A stretch of DNA of 64,000 bases, taken from contig JAJYTF010000005.1 of the NCBI GenBank assembly GCA_021793155.1, positions 1-64,000 of the forward strand. The letters run 5' to 3'. The stretch comes from Pseudomonadota bacterium. GTDB taxonomy: Bacteria > Pseudomonadota > Alphaproteobacteria > Rhodospirillales > Magnetospirillaceae. Shown piece by piece: positions 19,601-30,318 of this stretch. The stretch's first letter is position 1; each line of letters opens with the position of its first letter. A model generated the notes under the pieces. The model saw nothing but the letters and a program-made list of their open reading frames with translations, ran no database searches and had not been told where the DNA came from. A program made the translations under genes and the position numbers.

Positions 19601-19761
19601 GCTCGGAGCTGCGCCATCCGCTGGGTGTCTCCATTGTCGGCGGCCTGGTCTTGAGCCAGTTGCTGACGCTTTTCACCACACCGGTGATCTATCTGGCCTT
19701 CGGCAAGCTGGCCAGCCGTTTCCACCAGCCCGACGAGGAAGCGGAGGGGGGCCGGGCATGA
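16663..19761 (+). CDS. mdtB: RND multidrug efflux permease, MdtB-like
   Basis: 1032 residues, full length for the HAE1 class. Twelve helices flank two large periplasmic loops. The proton relay Asp pair of helix 4 is present in [16 protein letters not shown]. Other marks are [31 protein letters not shown] near the start and [14 protein letters not shown] in helix 11. It is the first of two different permease subunits. MdtB/MdtC form a heterotrimer in E. coli, and the pair here should do the same, exporting bile-salt-like or detergent-like compounds. It follows the adaptor after the short repeat and precedes the second subunit by 10 bases. Confidence 0.93.
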   Translation: MNPSRPFILRPVATSLFMVAILLVGLVAFHFLPLSALPEVDYPTIQVQTFYPGASPDVMTSSVTAPLERQFGQMPSLNQMSSSSSAGASVITLQFSLDIGLDVAEQEVQAAINAAGNLLPPDLPAPPIYAKVNPADAPIITLAITSKTLPLTQVEDLADTRLAQKISQLAGVGLVSISGGQRPAVRVQANPLALAAYGLNIDDLRTTIANANVNTPKGSFDGPSRAYTINANDQLKSAAEYNDIVVAYRNGAPVLLSDVAKVVDGAENTKLAAWMNTVPAVILNVQRQPGANVIQVADSIKALLPELQSSLPAAVDVAVLTDRTNTIRASVADVEFELALAVFLVVAVIFVFLRNLPATIIPSLSVPLSLVGTFAVMYLAGFSINNLSLMALTIATGFVVDDAIVMIENIARYIEQGDSPLQAALKGSEQIGFTIVSLTISLIAVLIPLLFMGDVVGRLFREFAITLAVTILISAVVSLTLVPMLCAKLLRHHRPSEESAANRWAGRWFEALIQLYGHSLKWVLNHARMTLVVALGTLVLTVVLYVFIPKGFFPVQDTGLIQGVSQAPQSVSFGAMAERQEALATAILKDPDVESLSSFIGVDGTNSTLNSGRLLINLKPKEQRSASASEVIRRLQGETAKVAGIDLYMQPVQDLTIDATVSRTQYQFVLEDANPDELAAWAPRLVAELARRPQLADVTSNAQDNGLSAYIKIDRDTAGRFGITPATVDNALYDAFGQRIISTIFTQSNQYRVILETDPASQATLKSLASIYLPSSIGGQVPLSAIVTVDERPVPLAVNHLGQFPAVTISFNLAPDASLGEAVAAIRQTERDIALPESVITSFQGAAMAFQSSLSNEVFLILAALVTMYIVLGVLYESFIHPVTILSTLPSAGIGALLALMVARSDLGVMGIIGVILLMGIVKKNGIMMVDFAIEAERNQGKTPREAIYQACLLRFRPILMTTMAALLGALPLMLGTGTGSELRHPLGVSIVGGLVLSQLLTLFTTPVIYLAFGKLASRFHQPDEEAEGGRA

Positions 19762-19771
19762 TGGCCGCGCC

Positions 19772-22700
19772 ATGAACCCCTCGGCGCTGTTCATCGCTCG
19801 GCCGGTGGCCACCACGCTGCTGACCCTGGGCCTCGCCCTGGCTGGTATCGTGGCCTATTTCCTGCTGCCCGTGGCGCCGCTGCCACAGGTGGAATTCCCC
19901 ACCATTTCAGTCCAGGCCACCATGCCCGGGGCAAGCCCCGAAACCATGGCGACCAGCGTGGCGACACCGCTCGAGCGCCACCTCGGCCAGATCGCCGACG
20001 TCACCGAGATGACCTCCTCCAGCTCGCTGGGATCGACCCAGGTGACGCTGCAGTTCGGCCTCAGCCGCGACATCGACGGGGCGGCGCGGGACGTGCAGGC
20101 GGCGATCAACGCGGCGCGGGCCGACCTCCCCACCTCGCTGCGCACCAACCCCACCTATCGCAAGGTCAACCCCGCCAACGCTCCCATCATGGTGTTGTCG
20201 ATGACCTCGGCAACCTTGACACGGGGACAGATCTTCGACGCGGCGGCATCGGTTCTCCAACAGAAGCTGTCGCAGGTCGACGGTGTCGGGCAGGTCGACG
20301 TCAGCGGCTCGTCGCTGCCGGCCGTACGGGTCGAGCTCAATCCCAATGCCCTGTTCAAATACGGCATCGGCCTGGAGGACGTGCGCGCCGCCTTGGCTTC
20401 GGCCAACGCCCACAGCCCCAAGGGCGACATCGAGCAAGGTGATAAGCACTACCAGCTTTACACCAACGACCAGGCCAGCCATGCCTCTGAGTACCGGCCG
20501 CTGATCATCGCCTATCGCCAGGGCCAGCCGGTCCGCCTTTCCGATGTCGCGGAAGTCCTCGATTCCGTCGAGAACGTCCGCAACCAGGGCCTCTCGAACG
20601 GCGAGCCGGCGGTGCTGGTGATCATTCGCAGCCAGCCGGGCGCCAACATCATCCAAACGGTCGATCGCATCAATGCGCTGCTCCCCGAACTGCGCGCCTC
20701 GATCCCGGCGGCGATCAATCTCACGACCGCGGTCGACCGGACGCCCACCATCCGCGCATCGCTGCACGATGTCGAACGAACGCTGCTGATCTCCATCGGC
20801 ATGGTCATTTTCGTCGTCTTCGCCTTCCTGCGCGACCCCAGGGCCACCCTGATCCCCAGCGTCGCCGTACCGGTCTCCCTGATCGGCACCTTCGGCGCCA
20901 TGTACCTGCTGAATTACAGCCTGGACAACCTGTCGCTGATGGCCCTGACCATCGCCACCGGCTTCGTCGTCGACGATGCCATCGTCGTGCTGGAAAACAC
21001 CGTCCGCCACATGGAAAACGGCATGCCCCGCCGGCAAGCGGCGCTGCGAGGCGCGCGCGAGGTCGGATTCACCGTCCTGTCCATGAGCCTGTCACTGGTC
21101 GCCGTGTTCACCCCGATCCTGCTGATGGGCGGCATCGTCGGCCGCCTGTTCCGTGAATTCGCGGTGACCCTGTCGGTAGCCATCCTGGTCTCGCTCGTGG
21201 TTTCGCTGACCACGACGCCGATGATGTGCGCCCGGCTGCTGCGCCACGAGCCCGACCGGCAGCGTTCGGCGCCGTTCCGGCTTGGCGAGCGCATGTTTGC
21301 CGCCTGGCTGGAAGCCTATCGCCACACCCTGGGCGTGGCGCTGGACCACCCCCGGCTGACGCTGGCCATCCTGGCGGCGACCATCGGGTTCAATTTCTAT
21401 CTGTTCGCCATCGTTCCCAAGGGGTTTTTCCCCCAGCAGGACACTGGACGGATGGTCGGCGGCATCATCGCCGACCAAAGCATCTCGTTTCAGTCCATGC
21501 GCGACAAGCTGCAGCGCTACGTGTCCATCATCAGAGAGGATCCGGCTGTGCAGACCGTGGTCGGCTTCACCGGCGGCGGGCAGACCAATTCCGGATTCGT
21601 CTTCGTCGCCCTGAAGCCGGTGTCTCAACGCAAGTTGTCGGCCGACCAGGTGATCGGCCGGCTGCGCGGCAAGCTGGCTCAGGTGCCGGGAGCCTCGCTG
21701 TACCTGCAGTCGGTGCAGGATATCCGCGCCGGAGGACGGCCCAGCGCCTCACAGTATCAATATACCCTGCAAGCCGACGACCTGGGCGAGCTGCGCCTGT
21801 GGAGCCAGCGGCTGACCGAGGCGCTGCGCCATGCCCCAGGTCTGGTCGACGTCAATTCCGACCAGCAGGACAACGGCCTGGAAACCGATCTCACCTTCGA
21901 CCGGACCACCGCCTCGCGCCTGCAGATCAGTGCCGCGCAGATCGACAATACCCTCTATGACGCCTTCGGCCAGCGCATGGTGTCGATCATCTTCAATCCG
22001 CTGAACCAGTACCGGGTGATCATGGAGGTGGCGCCCAAGTACTGGCAGAGCCCTGAAACGCTGAACCAGCTGTATGTCAGCACTCTGGGCGGGCCGCCTT
22101 CCGGCACCCAGCTGACCAATGCCGTGGCGGGAACCGTCGCCTCGAGGAAGGTTGTGGTCAGTGCCGCAGCGGTGGCCTCCGACACGGCGCGCAACCTCAA
22201 TACCAACGCCTTGGCGGCCTCGGGCCATGGCAGCCCGTCGACCGGCGCCCCCGTCAGCACTGCGGCGGAAACCATGGTGCCGCTGGTCGCCATGACCCAG
22301 CATGGGCCGGGCAATACGCCATTGGGCGTGAACCACCAGGGCCATTTCGCCGCCAATACCATCTCGTTCAACCTGCCGCCGGGCAAATCGCTGAGCGATG
22401 CCGTGGCCATCGTCAGCCAGACCGAGCGCCAGATCGGCATGCCCGCCTCGATCCACGGCAGCTTCGCCGGCACCGCGCAGGCCTTCCAGCAGTCGCTGAA
22501 GAACGAACCCCTGTTGATCGTCGCCGCACTGGGTGCCGTCTACATCGTGCTGGGCATGCTCTATGAAAGCTATGTCCACCCCATCACCATCCTGTCGACC
22601 CTGCCCTCGGCGGGCGTCGGCGCCGTGCTCGCCCTTCTGGCATTCAACACCGAATTCTCCCTGATCGCCCTGATCGGCGTCATCCTGCTGATTGGCATCG

Positions 22701-23029
22701 TGAAGAAGAACGCCATCATGATGATCGACGTCGCCCTGGATCTTCGGCGGCGGGAAGGCCTGGAGCCGCGCGAGGCGATCTACCGGGCCTGCCTGCTGCG
22801 TTTCCGCCCCATCATGATGACCACCATGGTGGCCATGCTGGGCGCCCTGCCGCTGGCCATCGGCATGGGCGATGGCGCCGAGCTGCGCCGTCCGCTGGGC
22901 ATTTCCATCGTGGGGGGTCTGCTGGTCAGCCAGCTGCTGACCCTCTACACCACCCCCGTCGTCTATCTCACCCTCGACCGCCTGCGTCTGAAATCGCGGC
23001 GCCGGTCCCTGCCGGAGGCTGCGGCATGA
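19772..23029 (+). CDS. mdtC: RND multidrug efflux permease, MdtC-like, with extra periplasmic segment
   Basis: 1085 residues with the same architecture as the gene upstream, including [15 protein letters not shown] and [14 protein letters not shown]. It is about 50-60 residues longer than typical MdtC. The surplus lies around residues 785-850 in the second periplasmic domain, where an Ala/Ser/Thr-rich low-complexity stretch interrupts the normally compact region before the [20 protein letters not shown] strand. The insertion may lie near the funnel domain that meets the adaptor. Its stop overlaps the outer membrane factor gene in an ATGA. Confidence 0.92.
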   Translation: MNPSALFIARPVATTLLTLGLALAGIVAYFLLPVAPLPQVEFPTISVQATMPGASPETMATSVATPLERHLGQIADVTEMTSSSSLGSTQVTLQFGLSRDIDGAARDVQAAINAARADLPTSLRTNPTYRKVNPANAPIMVLSMTSATLTRGQIFDAAASVLQQKLSQVDGVGQVDVSGSSLPAVRVELNPNALFKYGIGLEDVRAALASANAHSPKGDIEQGDKHYQLYTNDQASHASEYRPLIIAYRQGQPVRLSDVAEVLDSVENVRNQGLSNGEPAVLVIIRSQPGANIIQTVDRINALLPELRASIPAAINLTTAVDRTPTIRASLHDVERTLLISIGMVIFVVFAFLRDPRATLIPSVAVPVSLIGTFGAMYLLNYSLDNLSLMALTIATGFVVDDAIVVLENTVRHMENGMPRRQAALRGAREVGFTVLSMSLSLVAVFTPILLMGGIVGRLFREFAVTLSVAILVSLVVSLTTTPMMCARLLRHEPDRQRSAPFRLGERMFAAWLEAYRHTLGVALDHPRLTLAILAATIGFNFYLFAIVPKGFFPQQDTGRMVGGIIADQSISFQSMRDKLQRYVSIIREDPAVQTVVGFTGGGQTNSGFVFVALKPVSQRKLSADQVIGRLRGKLAQVPGASLYLQSVQDIRAGGRPSASQYQYTLQADDLGELRLWSQRLTEALRHAPGLVDVNSDQQDNGLETDLTFDRTTASRLQISAAQIDNTLYDAFGQRMVSIIFNPLNQYRVIMEVAPKYWQSPETLNQLYVSTLGGPPSGTQLTNAVAGTVASRKVVVSAAAVASDTARNLNTNALAASGHGSPSTGAPVSTAAETMVPLVAMTQHGPGNTPLGVNHQGHFAANTISFNLPPGKSLSDAVAIVSQTERQIGMPASIHGSFAGTAQAFQQSLKNEPLLIVAALGAVYIVLGMLYESYVHPITILSTLPSAGVGAVLALLAFNTEFSLIALIGVILLIGIVKKNAIMMIDVALDLRRREGLEPREAIYRACLLRFRPIMMTTMVAMLGALPLAIGMGDGAELRRPLGISIVGGLLVSQLLTLYTTPVVYLTLDRLRLKSRRRSLPEAAA

Positions 23030-24483
23030 TTTTCCACCACGGTCGCGCCGGCCTCCGTGCCGGCGTTGTTGCCCTGTCGCTACTTCTCGGAGCCTGCACG
23101 GTCGGACCCGACTATCAGCGTCCAGCGGTCGAGGTGCCGGCGATGTTCAAGGAACAGGACGGATGGAAGCAGGCCGAGCCACAGCAGGCAGGGAGCGGAA
23201 CCGACTGGTGGTCGATTTTCAGTGATCCGGTGCTGGACGGGCTGGAACGCCAGGTCGACGTCTCCAACCAGAACCTCAAGGCCTCCGAGGCCGCCTACCG
23301 TCAAGCGGTGGCCGTCGCCCAGGCCGCCAACGCCAGCTTCTTCCCGACGATCACTCTCGGCGGTTCGGGCACGCGGTCGCAGTCGGGCGGCGGCTCAGGC
23401 GGCGTCGGCGGGATTTCCTTCGGCTCCAGCGTCGGCAACTTGTTCAATACCTCGGTCGCCGCCACCTGGGACATCGACCTGTGGGGGCGCATCCGCCGCG
23501 CCGTCGAAAGCGCCGAGGCCAGCGCCCAGGCCAGTGCCGCCGATCTGGCGGCGGCGCGCCTGTCGATCCAGGGCACCCTGGCAGGAGACTATTTCACCCT
23601 GCGCAGCGCCGACCAGTTGAAACGTCTGTTCGACTCCACGGTCGTCGCCTATACCCAGTCGCTGCAAATCACCCGCAACCAGTACGCAGCGGGGGTGGCG
23701 GCGCGATCGGACGTGACCCAGGCGGAAGCCCAGCTTGAGGCGACGCAGGCCCTGGCCATCAATGTGGGCATCCAGCGGGCCCAGCTCGAACATGCCATCG
23801 CCGTGCTGATCGGCAAGCCGCCGGCGGCTTTCTCCATCGCGCCGGTCGAGGGCTTGGCCCAGGCGCCGGCCGTGCCCGTGGGCGTGCCCTCGGCCCTGCT
23901 GGAACGCCGCCCCGACATCGCCGCCGCCGAAATGCAGATAATCGCCGCCAACGCCCAGATCGGCGTCGCCGAAGCCGCCTTCTATCCCAGCCTGAACCTG
24001 GTCGGCAGCGCCGGTTTCGTCAGCCCGGTAATCGGCCAATTGTTCAACACGTCGAACAACATTTGGTCCTTCGGGCCGCAGCTGTCGCAGATCGTCTTCG
24101 ACGGCGGCCTGCTCAGCGCCCAACTGGATCAGGCGCGCGCCGCCTACGACCAGACGGTGGCGCTGTATCGGCAAAGCGTGTTGACCGCATTCCAACAGGT
24201 CGAGGACCAGTTGGCCGCCCTGCGCATCCTGGCCCAACAACGCGAAGTCGAGGATCGGGCAGTCAAGTCGGCGGACGAATCGGTTCGCGTGCTGTTGAAC
24301 CAGTACAAGGCCGGCACCGTCATCTATACCACGGTCATCACGGCGCAGGCGGCCGCCCTTGCCGCGGAACAGACGGCCTTGACCATTCGGCAGAATCAGC
24401 TTACCGCTGCCGTCTCTTTGGTGCAGGCTCTGGGCGGCGGCTGGAACCTGTCACGGCTGCCGGCCATCGCGGAGACCGAATGA
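23026..24483 (+). CDS. outer membrane factor lipoprotein of the RND pump
   Basis: 485 residues. The signal peptide ends LLLGAC with lipidated Cys near residue 25, then TVGPDYQRP, the standard NodT/OprM opening. Two helical hairpin repeats are visible, with a Gly/Ser-rich turn ([14 protein letters not shown]) in the first beta region and [34 protein letters not shown] between halves. It should complete the MdtABC pump. ATGA overlaps on both ends indicate coupling with the permease before and the TauE/SafE gene after. Confidence 0.92.
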   Translation: MIFHHGRAGLRAGVVALSLLLGACTVGPDYQRPAVEVPAMFKEQDGWKQAEPQQAGSGTDWWSIFSDPVLDGLERQVDVSNQNLKASEAAYRQAVAVAQAANASFFPTITLGGSGTRSQSGGGSGGVGGISFGSSVGNLFNTSVAATWDIDLWGRIRRAVESAEASAQASAADLAAARLSIQGTLAGDYFTLRSADQLKRLFDSTVVAYTQSLQITRNQYAAGVAARSDVTQAEAQLEATQALAINVGIQRAQLEHAIAVLIGKPPAAFSIAPVEGLAQAPAVPVGVPSALLERRPDIAAAEMQIIAANAQIGVAEAAFYPSLNLVGSAGFVSPVIGQLFNTSNNIWSFGPQLSQIVFDGGLLSAQLDQARAAYDQTVALYRQSVLTAFQQVEDQLAALRILAQQREVEDRAVKSADESVRVLLNQYKAGTVIYTTVITAQAAALAAEQTALTIRQNQLTAAVSLVQALGGGWNLSRLPAIAETE

Positions 24484-25223
24484 CCACCACTTTCCTGCTC
24501 ATTGCCGCAGCATTTGCCGCCGGCGCCATGAATTCGGTGGCGGGCGGCGGCTCCTTCCTGAGCTTCCCCGCGCTGGTCTTCGCCGGCGTTCCCTCGGTGA
24601 CCGCCAATGCGACGAACACGGTGGCGCTGTTCCCGGCCAGCCTGGCCGCGGCCTGGGCCTACCGCCACGATTTTCCCCAACTGAACGGCATCAGCCCCAA
24701 GACCGTGTTGGCCATAAGCCTGGTGGGCGGTGCGGCCGGCGCCCTGTTGCTGATTCTTACGCCCGAGCGCACGTTCGACTCGCTGGTGCCCTGGCTGCTG
24801 TTGGCGGCCACCATTCTGTTTGCCGCCGGCAAGCGCATCACCCCGTTCCTCAGGCAATATTTCACCATCGGACCGGTCAGCCTATGCCTGCTGCAATTTG
24901 GCATCGCGATCTATGGCGGCTATTTTGGCGGCGCCATGGGAATCATGATGCTGGCCCTATTCGGCCTGTTCGGGCTGGAAAACATCCATTCGATGAATGC
25001 GCTGAAGACGCTGCTGGCCGGAATGTTGAACGCAGTGGCGGTGGTTTGCTTCGTCATTGCCGGGAAGGTGGATTGGCAGCCGGCCCTGATCATGCTGGTG
25101 TCCGCGGTGGTCGGCGGCTATGTCGGCGCCCATACCGCCCGGCGGATGAACCCCGAGCATGTCCGCGCCGTCGTCATCGCCATCGGAGCCACCATGACCG
25201 TGCTGTTCTTCTTGAGGACGTAG
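24480..25223 (+). CDS. TSUP (TauE/SafE) family permease
   Basis: 247 residues with 7-8 hydrophobic helices. The two half-repeats carry the family signatures GAMNSVAGGGSFLSFPAL ... ATNTVALFP and YGGYFGGAMGIMMLALFGL ... NALKTLLAGMLNAVA. Members move sulfonates, sulfite or other small anions. The start ATG overlaps the stop of the outer membrane factor gene. Being the last cistron of a drug pump operon is unusual for this family; it may only be carried along by read-through. Confidence 0.9.
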   Translation: MTTTFLLIAAAFAAGAMNSVAGGGSFLSFPALVFAGVPSVTANATNTVALFPASLAAAWAYRHDFPQLNGISPKTVLAISLVGGAAGALLLILTPERTFDSLVPWLLLAATILFAAGKRITPFLRQYFTIGPVSLCLLQFGIAIYGGYFGGAMGIMMLALFGLFGLENIHSMNALKTLLAGMLNAVAVVCFVIAGKVDWQPALIMLVSAVVGGYVGAHTARRMNPEHVRAVVIAIGATMTVLFFLRT

Positions 25224-25350
25224 CCTGCATTTCCGACGTCCGCCCCAACATGCCGGAGCCTTCCGTCGCCCCCGCGACCGATGTTTCGATCGGGTGCGCA
25301 AGGGGTCGCGGGGCGCGGAATACCATTCGTGTCAGCTGCCGGCCGACCCG

Positions 25351-27003
25351 TCACTCAGATCGCAGATTGGTATCGAAACGGTCGATCGCCTCCTGGAACT
25401 GCGCAGACAGCTTCGACAGCTCTCGGGACGCATCCCGCAGCTCGTCGCTGGCGCTGCGCGCTGTGGTGATGGAAATCAGCACGTCTCCCAGCTGGTTCGC
25501 CGCCGTGGTGGTCCCGTCGGCGGCCTGCTGAACGCGCGCTGCGATCTCTTCCGTCGCCATGTTCTGGCGCGTCACTTCATCGGCGGCGTGGCGCGAGATG
25601 TCGTTCAAGCGGTTGATGATCGCCCCGATATCCTTGATCTCCTTGACCACTCCCGCCGCACTGTTCTGGATGGCGGCGATTTGCGCCGTGATATCGCCCG
25701 TTGCCCTGCCGGTCTGATTGGCCAGATGCTTGACCTCGTTGGCCACCACTGCAAAGCCCTTGCCCGCCTCGCCGGCTCTTGCCGCCTCAATGGTCGCGTT
25801 CAGCGCCAGCAGGTTGGTCTGTGCCGCGATATCGTTGATCAGGCTGACGATATCGCCGATCTTCTCGGTATCCTTGGCCAGCGTGGTGATGGCCGCACCG
25901 GCATGCTCTGCGGCCAAGACGGCCTGGCCGGCGATGGCGCTGGCCTCATCCACCCCAGCCTTGACCTGGCCGATAGACGAGGACAGTGAATGGGCGGACT
26001 GGGCCGCCAAGGTCATGCTGCTGGCCACGCTTTCCGAGAGGGAGCAGGCCTTGCCGCATTGCTCGGTGGTGCCCCCTACCGCCTCGGAGACCGTGACGGA
26101 ACGGTCGCGCAGCGTCTTGATCGTGGCGACGATATTGGGAATTAATCCCTGCACAGTGTTCTGGAAAGTTGCCGCGACGCCGCGTAGCGCCTGGCGACGC
26201 GCCAAAGCCGCACGTTGCTCCTGCTGCTTGGTTTCGTCGGTGCTGCGTCGGATTTCCCAGATGTTTAGCTTCACCAGTTCCAGCGCGGCCGCCATCTTGC
26301 CCAGTTGGTCGCGGCGCCGCCCGCCCGGAATGCGCGTCTCGAGATCATTGTCGGCAAGCCTTCGCAGGGCGGACGTCATGTCGCTCACCGACTGCGCCAG
26401 GTGGCTGCCGACCACGGTGACCAGGAACAGCGCGCAAAGCGCCGTGATCGCCTGAACCGGCAGCAACCAGCCGGCGACTGAGGCCAAGCTGGCGCCGGGA
26501 TCGGTTGCCATGACCACGAAGGTCGGGGTAGCCATGCCGATCAGCCCGATCGCGGCCGCCTTTAGCGGAGCCAGAGCCAGCGAATGCGCCGAAAATGGTG
26601 GCAGGTCGTTGAAACGCTCACGCAAGAACGGCTTGTAGGCCATGTCGTCCTTGGTCACATGGTCGGCCAGCCAGGCCCGCACGCTGGAGACAACCTCCTG
26701 ATTTACCGCGTTGTGTTGGCCGGCACGAAAACGCGCGAGGATATCGGCAGCCTGCGCGACGAAGCGGTCGTGACTGGTTTTGTGCTCCTGCCATGCCGGG
26801 TAGCCGTTGCCCTCCAGCAGCGCTTCTTCGCGCCGGAAGTGGTAAACCGTGTAATCGACGATGCGCTCGAGGGCATGTTCGACTTCTTCAATGCTGGCAT
26901 GGCGTCGCAGGAGGGCATCCACTTCGTCCAGCATGGCGAAGAGCTTCTGGTGATCGGCGTCGATCGCTTCGATGCCAATATTCATGGTGGCGTTCCACTT
27001 CAC
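25351..27003 (-). CDS. chemoreceptor with N-terminal hemerythrin domain
   Basis: 550 residues. The first ~130 form a bacteriohemerythrin: [22 protein letters not shown], then [26 protein letters not shown] and [12 protein letters not shown], giving the five-His plus Glu/Asp diiron site that binds O2. Two helices (about 145-195) and a HAMP segment (about 196-250) follow, then a methyl-accepting signalling domain with the conserved tip [20 protein letters not shown]. The sensor domain precedes the membrane segments and so should lie in the cytoplasm. It most likely reports O2 or NO to the Che pathway. The start is GTG, preceded by GGGAGG. Confidence 0.92.
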   Translation of the reverse strand: MKWNATMNIGIEAIDADHQKLFAMLDEVDALLRRHASIEEVEHALERIVDYTVYHFRREEALLEGNGYPAWQEHKTSHDRFVAQAADILARFRAGQHNAVNQEVVSSVRAWLADHVTKDDMAYKPFLRERFNDLPPFSAHSLALAPLKAAAIGLIGMATPTFVVMATDPGASLASVAGWLLPVQAITALCALFLVTVVGSHLAQSVSDMTSALRRLADNDLETRIPGGRRRDQLGKMAAALELVKLNIWEIRRSTDETKQQEQRAALARRQALRGVAATFQNTVQGLIPNIVATIKTLRDRSVTVSEAVGGTTEQCGKACSLSESVASSMTLAAQSAHSLSSSIGQVKAGVDEASAIAGQAVLAAEHAGAAITTLAKDTEKIGDIVSLINDIAAQTNLLALNATIEAARAGEAGKGFAVVANEVKHLANQTGRATGDITAQIAAIQNSAAGVVKEIKDIGAIINRLNDISRHAADEVTRQNMATEEIAARVQQAADGTTTAANQLGDVLISITTARSASDELRDASRELSKLSAQFQEAIDRFDTNLRSE

Positions 27004-27521
27004 CCTCTACACCTCCCGAAGCCGGCCCTTTGCGGGGCTCGATGATTTTCCAAAGTCGGCAATGTTCATTAGCAAGATCGAATAATTTGAGCGGCTCCCT
27101 CATCGCGGGGAGAGAATAAGGAAAATCGAAATGTGGAGGCCTTGCGATGATCTTGGATAAGCGGCAAACCGGTACCGCAATGCCTGTTTACTTTTAAGCC
27201 GGCTCCTTCCCGGTTTCGACGCATCCATGCATCAGCGGAATAGCCGCAGCCTGTTTCCACGAGGGCGCTGCGGCCCAGCACCTCCTCTCACAGATTCGGC
27301 AACTCCACCCACCCGTCATTTTCTCTCGAGGCGCAACCTCAGCCCACGAGGAGGCTACAGGATTGTCGTCTCATGCATATGGGCGGCATAGGGCCATACA
27401 CGCATTCTCGTACCGTTATGCGTATTTTGCATCCCTCCTCTGCAAAGCCTCACCTTCTGGCCTCCCGCCGCATCTTTTATATTTCCTCCAATATGCAATT
27501 GCTTTTCGAAAGAACACTGCC
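27004..27521. other. 518-bp intergenic region, no gene seen
   Basis: It lies between the divergently oriented hemerythrin receptor and a DUF1127 gene, so it must hold promoters for both. GGGAGG for the receptor is at its left edge (about 27010-27016 on the minus strand). I see no credible ORF, tRNA or strong hairpin in the rest. Confidence 0.5.
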
Positions 27522-27767
27522 ATGAACGCCCAGCGACAGATTCTCATCCACCACGAGTACGCAAGCCTGTTGGCTTTGCTCGACAACGTGGCGCGCCACG
27601 GTCGTGAGATCCTGGCTCGCGGCCTCGAGCGGCGGCGCCTCGCCCAAGAACTGAGGCAACTGGGCGACCGCGAATTGGCGGATCTTCGCCTGCAACCGCA
27701 CGATATCGACCTGCTAATCCGCGGCCGGAGGGTCCCGGCGATGGAGTTCACGCGCTGTGTCCGCTGA
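27522..27767 (+). CDS. DUF1127 family small basic protein
   Basis: 81 residues. The C-terminal half (RRRLAQELRQLGDRELADLRLQPHDIDLLIRGR) is the Arg-rich helix-turn pattern of DUF1127/YjiS proteins, which in alphaproteobacteria bind RNA and influence phosphate or carbon metabolism. The N-terminal 35 residues are an extension not typical of the shortest members. The open frame continues back to 27363, but MNAQRQILIH at 27522 gives the usual size. Gene function here is not known. Confidence 0.72.
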   Translation: MNAQRQILIHHEYASLLALLDNVARHGREILARGLERRRLAQELRQLGDRELADLRLQPHDIDLLIRGRRVPAMEFTRCVR

Positions 27768-27923
27768 CCAGCCCCGCTTCTCCGAATGCTCGCCTGGCAA
27801 CACGGCAACCTCCGTTCGTTTCCTCGAAGCGCCTGCCGACAGCGATCATGAGCCGGTACGCCAACTTAAGCCTGCCCTTTTTTCTCCACCGGCCCGTTAG
27901 CGGCAGCGGTGATAGACACGATT

Positions 27924-27939
27924 TGCCCCTAAAGGGGCA
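27924..27939. promoter_or_regulatory. perfect 6-bp inverted repeat
   Basis: TGCCCC, TAAA, GGGGCA: a perfect dyad at the edge of an AT-rich stretch (27940-28060) upstream of the flavin-binding gene. It could be an operator or an RNA hairpin ending the DUF1127 message, although no U-run follows. Confidence 0.35.
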
Positions 27940-28060
27940 GGACTAATAATAAATATTAGATACAATAAACCATATAGACATCCCTTACCAACCACAGCAA
28001 TATATCTCTTCGCGAAGCCATATCGGCTTTTTACTTAAACACATAAAAGGATAATGACAT

Positions 28061-28441
28061 ATGAAACTCGAAGGTGCTATTCACGACATTCTTGACGCGA
28101 CAGAGTTCTTGACGATCGTCACCATGGGGCAACAGGGCCCACACGTCGTCGCCAACTGGGGAGACTATCTGCGGTCTCTGGGGCCGGACGGTGATACCAT
28201 CATCCTGCCGGCCGGACACTACCAGCAGACCGAGGAGAACCTGCGCCACAACGACAAGATCCAGGTCATGGCCGCTTCCAGACGCGTCCAGGGAAGCCAT
28301 GGGCCGGGCCAGGGGTGCCTGCTGTCGGGGCGCGGCCAGGTGATCTGCTCCGGCCCCCTGGCCGACAAGGCCAAGGCCAAGTTTCCTTGGGCCCGTGGCG
28401 CGCTGGTGATCCATGTCGAGGAGGCCCGGACCCAACTTTAA
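28061..28441 (+). CDS. pyridoxamine 5'-phosphate oxidase-like FMN-binding protein
   Basis: 126 residues with a split-barrel pattern: FLTIVTMGQQGPHVVANWGDYLR, a strand containing IILPAGHYQQTEENLRHNDKIQVM, and a GCLLSGRGQVICSGPLADKAKAKF segment. This matches short flavin reductase or haem-binding members of the PNPOx-like clan. AAAGGATAATG is an adequate ribosome-binding site. The upstream 120 bases are strongly AT-rich. Substrate is not inferable. Confidence 0.8.
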   Translation: MKLEGAIHDILDATEFLTIVTMGQQGPHVVANWGDYLRSLGPDGDTIILPAGHYQQTEENLRHNDKIQVMAASRRVQGSHGPGQGCLLSGRGQVICSGPLADKAKAKFPWARGALVIHVEEARTQL

Positions 28442-28451
28442 CCCGCAACTG

Positions 28452-28915
28452 TCACCCCGTCGCCGTCGGCAGCCCAGGGGTGTTGGCGTCGCCGGAGCCC
28501 CGCCTCTCAGTACAGATGCGGTTGCGGCCGCGACGCTTCGCCTTGTAGAGCTGGACATCGACCCGCTCGAGCATCGCCGTGGGCGACTCGAGCGAATCGG
28601 CGTCAACAGTCAGAGCTCCGACGCTGACGGTTACGTACCCGGCTGCGCAGGAAGCCTGATGGGCAATGCCGAGTTGACCCACCGCGGCGCGGTACCGCTC
28701 GGCCAAGGCCTCGGCCCCCGCTTCGTCGGTGTCCGGCAGGATTATCGCGAATTCCTCTCCGCCGTAGCGCGCAACAAGATCCGAGGAGCGACCGGCATTG
28801 CGAGCCAGGACAGCTCCGATGCGCCGAAGGCAATCGTCGCCGGCGACATGGCCATAGCAGTCGTTGAAGGCTTTGAAAAAATCCACGTCCAGCAGAAGCA
28901 GCGACAGGGAAGATG
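28452..28915 (-). pseudogene. GGDEF domain remnant (5'-truncated diguanylate cyclase)
   Basis: Reads as the C-terminal ~155 residues of a GGDEF domain: SLSLLLLDVDFFKAFNDCYGH (Mg/guanine site), GGEEF (active loop intact), and YKAKRRGRNRI at the end. The N-terminal sensor part is absent. Just upstream the sequence becomes the 5' part of nnrS in a different frame, so a deletion joined two genes. An internal Met could start a short product, but without the first strand it would not fold as a cyclase. Confidence 0.8.
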
Positions 28916-29226
28916 CGCCCCGCTGCCCAAAGACTGAACAGCATCGCCAGCGGCGAGCCCTGAAGCGGCAACCGGCCGGTCCAGTTCGGGATGGTCGTCA
29001 GAAGAAAGCCGGCGACGATGGCCGAACCGAAGCCAAATACCATTTCATGAGCGTGCCAGATGACCGGCGGAAGTAACGACGGTGCGACGAAGCCGCCTGC
29101 ATAAACCGCAAGCCAAAGCGGGATCGCGACGGCGGCCCAGATCGACCCGCCAAGAAAGAACGGTCGAAACCCGGCGGCAAGAATGGTGGGACCCGAATGG
29201 GGACGGTAGCGTGGGATGGCGGTCAT
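28916..29226 (-). pseudogene. nnrS: nnrS 5' fragment
   Basis: The first ~103 residues (MTAIPRYRP ... AAGFRPFFLGGSIWAA ... WHAHEMVFGFGSAIVAGFLLTTIPNWTGR ... FSLWAAGR) are a clear match to the start of NnrS, a haem- and copper-containing inner membrane protein linked to nitric oxide tolerance. The remaining ~300 residues are missing; the frame runs into the GGDEF remnant out of register near 28915. No function is expected. Confidence 0.82.
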
Positions 29227-29433
29227 GGCCGTGGCGGTGGGCGGAGCCCTTATCTGATTATGAGTATGTAATGCCTTTGGCCTGAATACATACAGCCGGG
29301 ACAGGTTCCAGCGACGCCGAGGCCCACGAACCAGCGGAAGGTGTCCCGGCATTTGGTGGCCTCCCGCGACGACGCTGTTGATCCAGGCCGCCCGCGTAGC
29401 CAAATTGGCCATGAATGATCAGGGATTTCGCCC

Positions 29434-29802
29434 ATGGCCACCACCCTGCCGATTCGGGTCAAGCGTGCGTACGAGCCGGCCTCGCCGGAAGATGGCACCC
29501 GCGTTTTGGTCGATCGGCTGTGGCCTCGGGGACTGAGGAAGACCGACGCCGCCGTCGACCATTGGGTGAAGGAGCTCGCGCCAAGTACCGAACTCCGGCA
29601 CTGGTTCGGGCATGTTCCCGAACGCTGGGACGAATTCCACCGACGCTATGAGGAAGAGCTTCGGCAGCAACCCGAGAAGCTCGACGAACTGCGGGCTCTC
29701 GCCGCGGAACGACCGTTGACACTGTTGTTCTCGGCCCATGACGAGGCGCACAACAACGCGGTGGCGTTGCGCGACGTATTGCTGGAACAGGAGGGACGGT
29801 AG
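29434..29802 (+). CDS. DUF488 family protein (YeaO-like)
   Basis: 122 residues with the family marks RVLVDRLWPRGLRKTDAAVDHWVKELAPSTELRHWFGH, WDEFHRRYEEEL and LTLLFSAHDEAHNNAVALRDVL. Members are small cytoplasmic proteins of unknown biochemistry. It begins at ATG 29434. Only one base separates its stop from the next ATG, so the two form an operon. Confidence 0.88.
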   Translation: MATTLPIRVKRAYEPASPEDGTRVLVDRLWPRGLRKTDAAVDHWVKELAPSTELRHWFGHVPERWDEFHRRYEEELRQQPEKLDELRALAAERPLTLLFSAHDEAHNNAVALRDVLLEQEGR

Positions 29803-29803
29803 A

Positions 29804-30154
29804 ATGGCAGACCTCTATCCGCCCGCGACGCATGAAACCTCGGCGTTGCGCCGCCAGTTGAGCCCCGCGGCATTGGCCGCCTTCGCCGATTTCAGCAAGG
29901 CGGTCTTCGCCGATGGCGCGCTCTCCACCAAGATGAAGCAATTGATCGCCGTTGCGGTCGCCCATGTGACCCAGTGCCCTTATTGCATCCGCGGTCATAC
30001 CGAAGGTGCGCTACAACATGGCGCCACCCGCGAGGAGATCATGGAGGCGATCTGGGTGGCTGCGGAAATGCGGGCGGGCGCCGCATTCGCCCATTCCACA
30101 ATCGCCCTCACCACCATGCGAGAGGCGGAGGGCGGCCAGGAACCGGGCAAGTGA
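29804..30154 (+). CDS. AhpD-like carboxymuconolactone decarboxylase family protein
   Basis: 116 residues. CPYCIRGHTEGALQHGATREEIMEAIWVAAEMRAGAAFAHS carries the CxxC...H relay of AhpD-type peroxidases, preceded by the expected acidic and Lys residues in the KMKQLIAVAVAHVTQ helix. It is likely a thiol peroxidase or disulfide relay protein rather than a lactone decarboxylase. GGAGGGACGGTAG gives a good ribosome-binding site inside the upstream gene. Confidence 0.88.
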   Translation: MADLYPPATHETSALRRQLSPAALAAFADFSKAVFADGALSTKMKQLIAVAVAHVTQCPYCIRGHTEGALQHGATREEIMEAIWVAAEMRAGAAFAHSTIALTTMREAEGGQEPGK

Positions 30155-30318
30155 GGGAGTAGCGGGTCATGCCGCAATGCCGTTACCTTAAGCCTCGTCA
30201 TCGCGAGTTGCGGACCGGCCGGGCGGCCGACCCTGCGGGGTGAAAAGTCCCGTCACTGCGAGCGGAACGGAGGTTGCGCTCACCTTCCCGCAAGCCGATT
30301 CCAACGCCTGAAGCTGAT

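Noticed and set aside
29243-29433. Coding remnant between nnrS and DUF488
   Set aside because: Minus-strand frames give short Cys- or Arg-rich peptides that I could not tie to any family.
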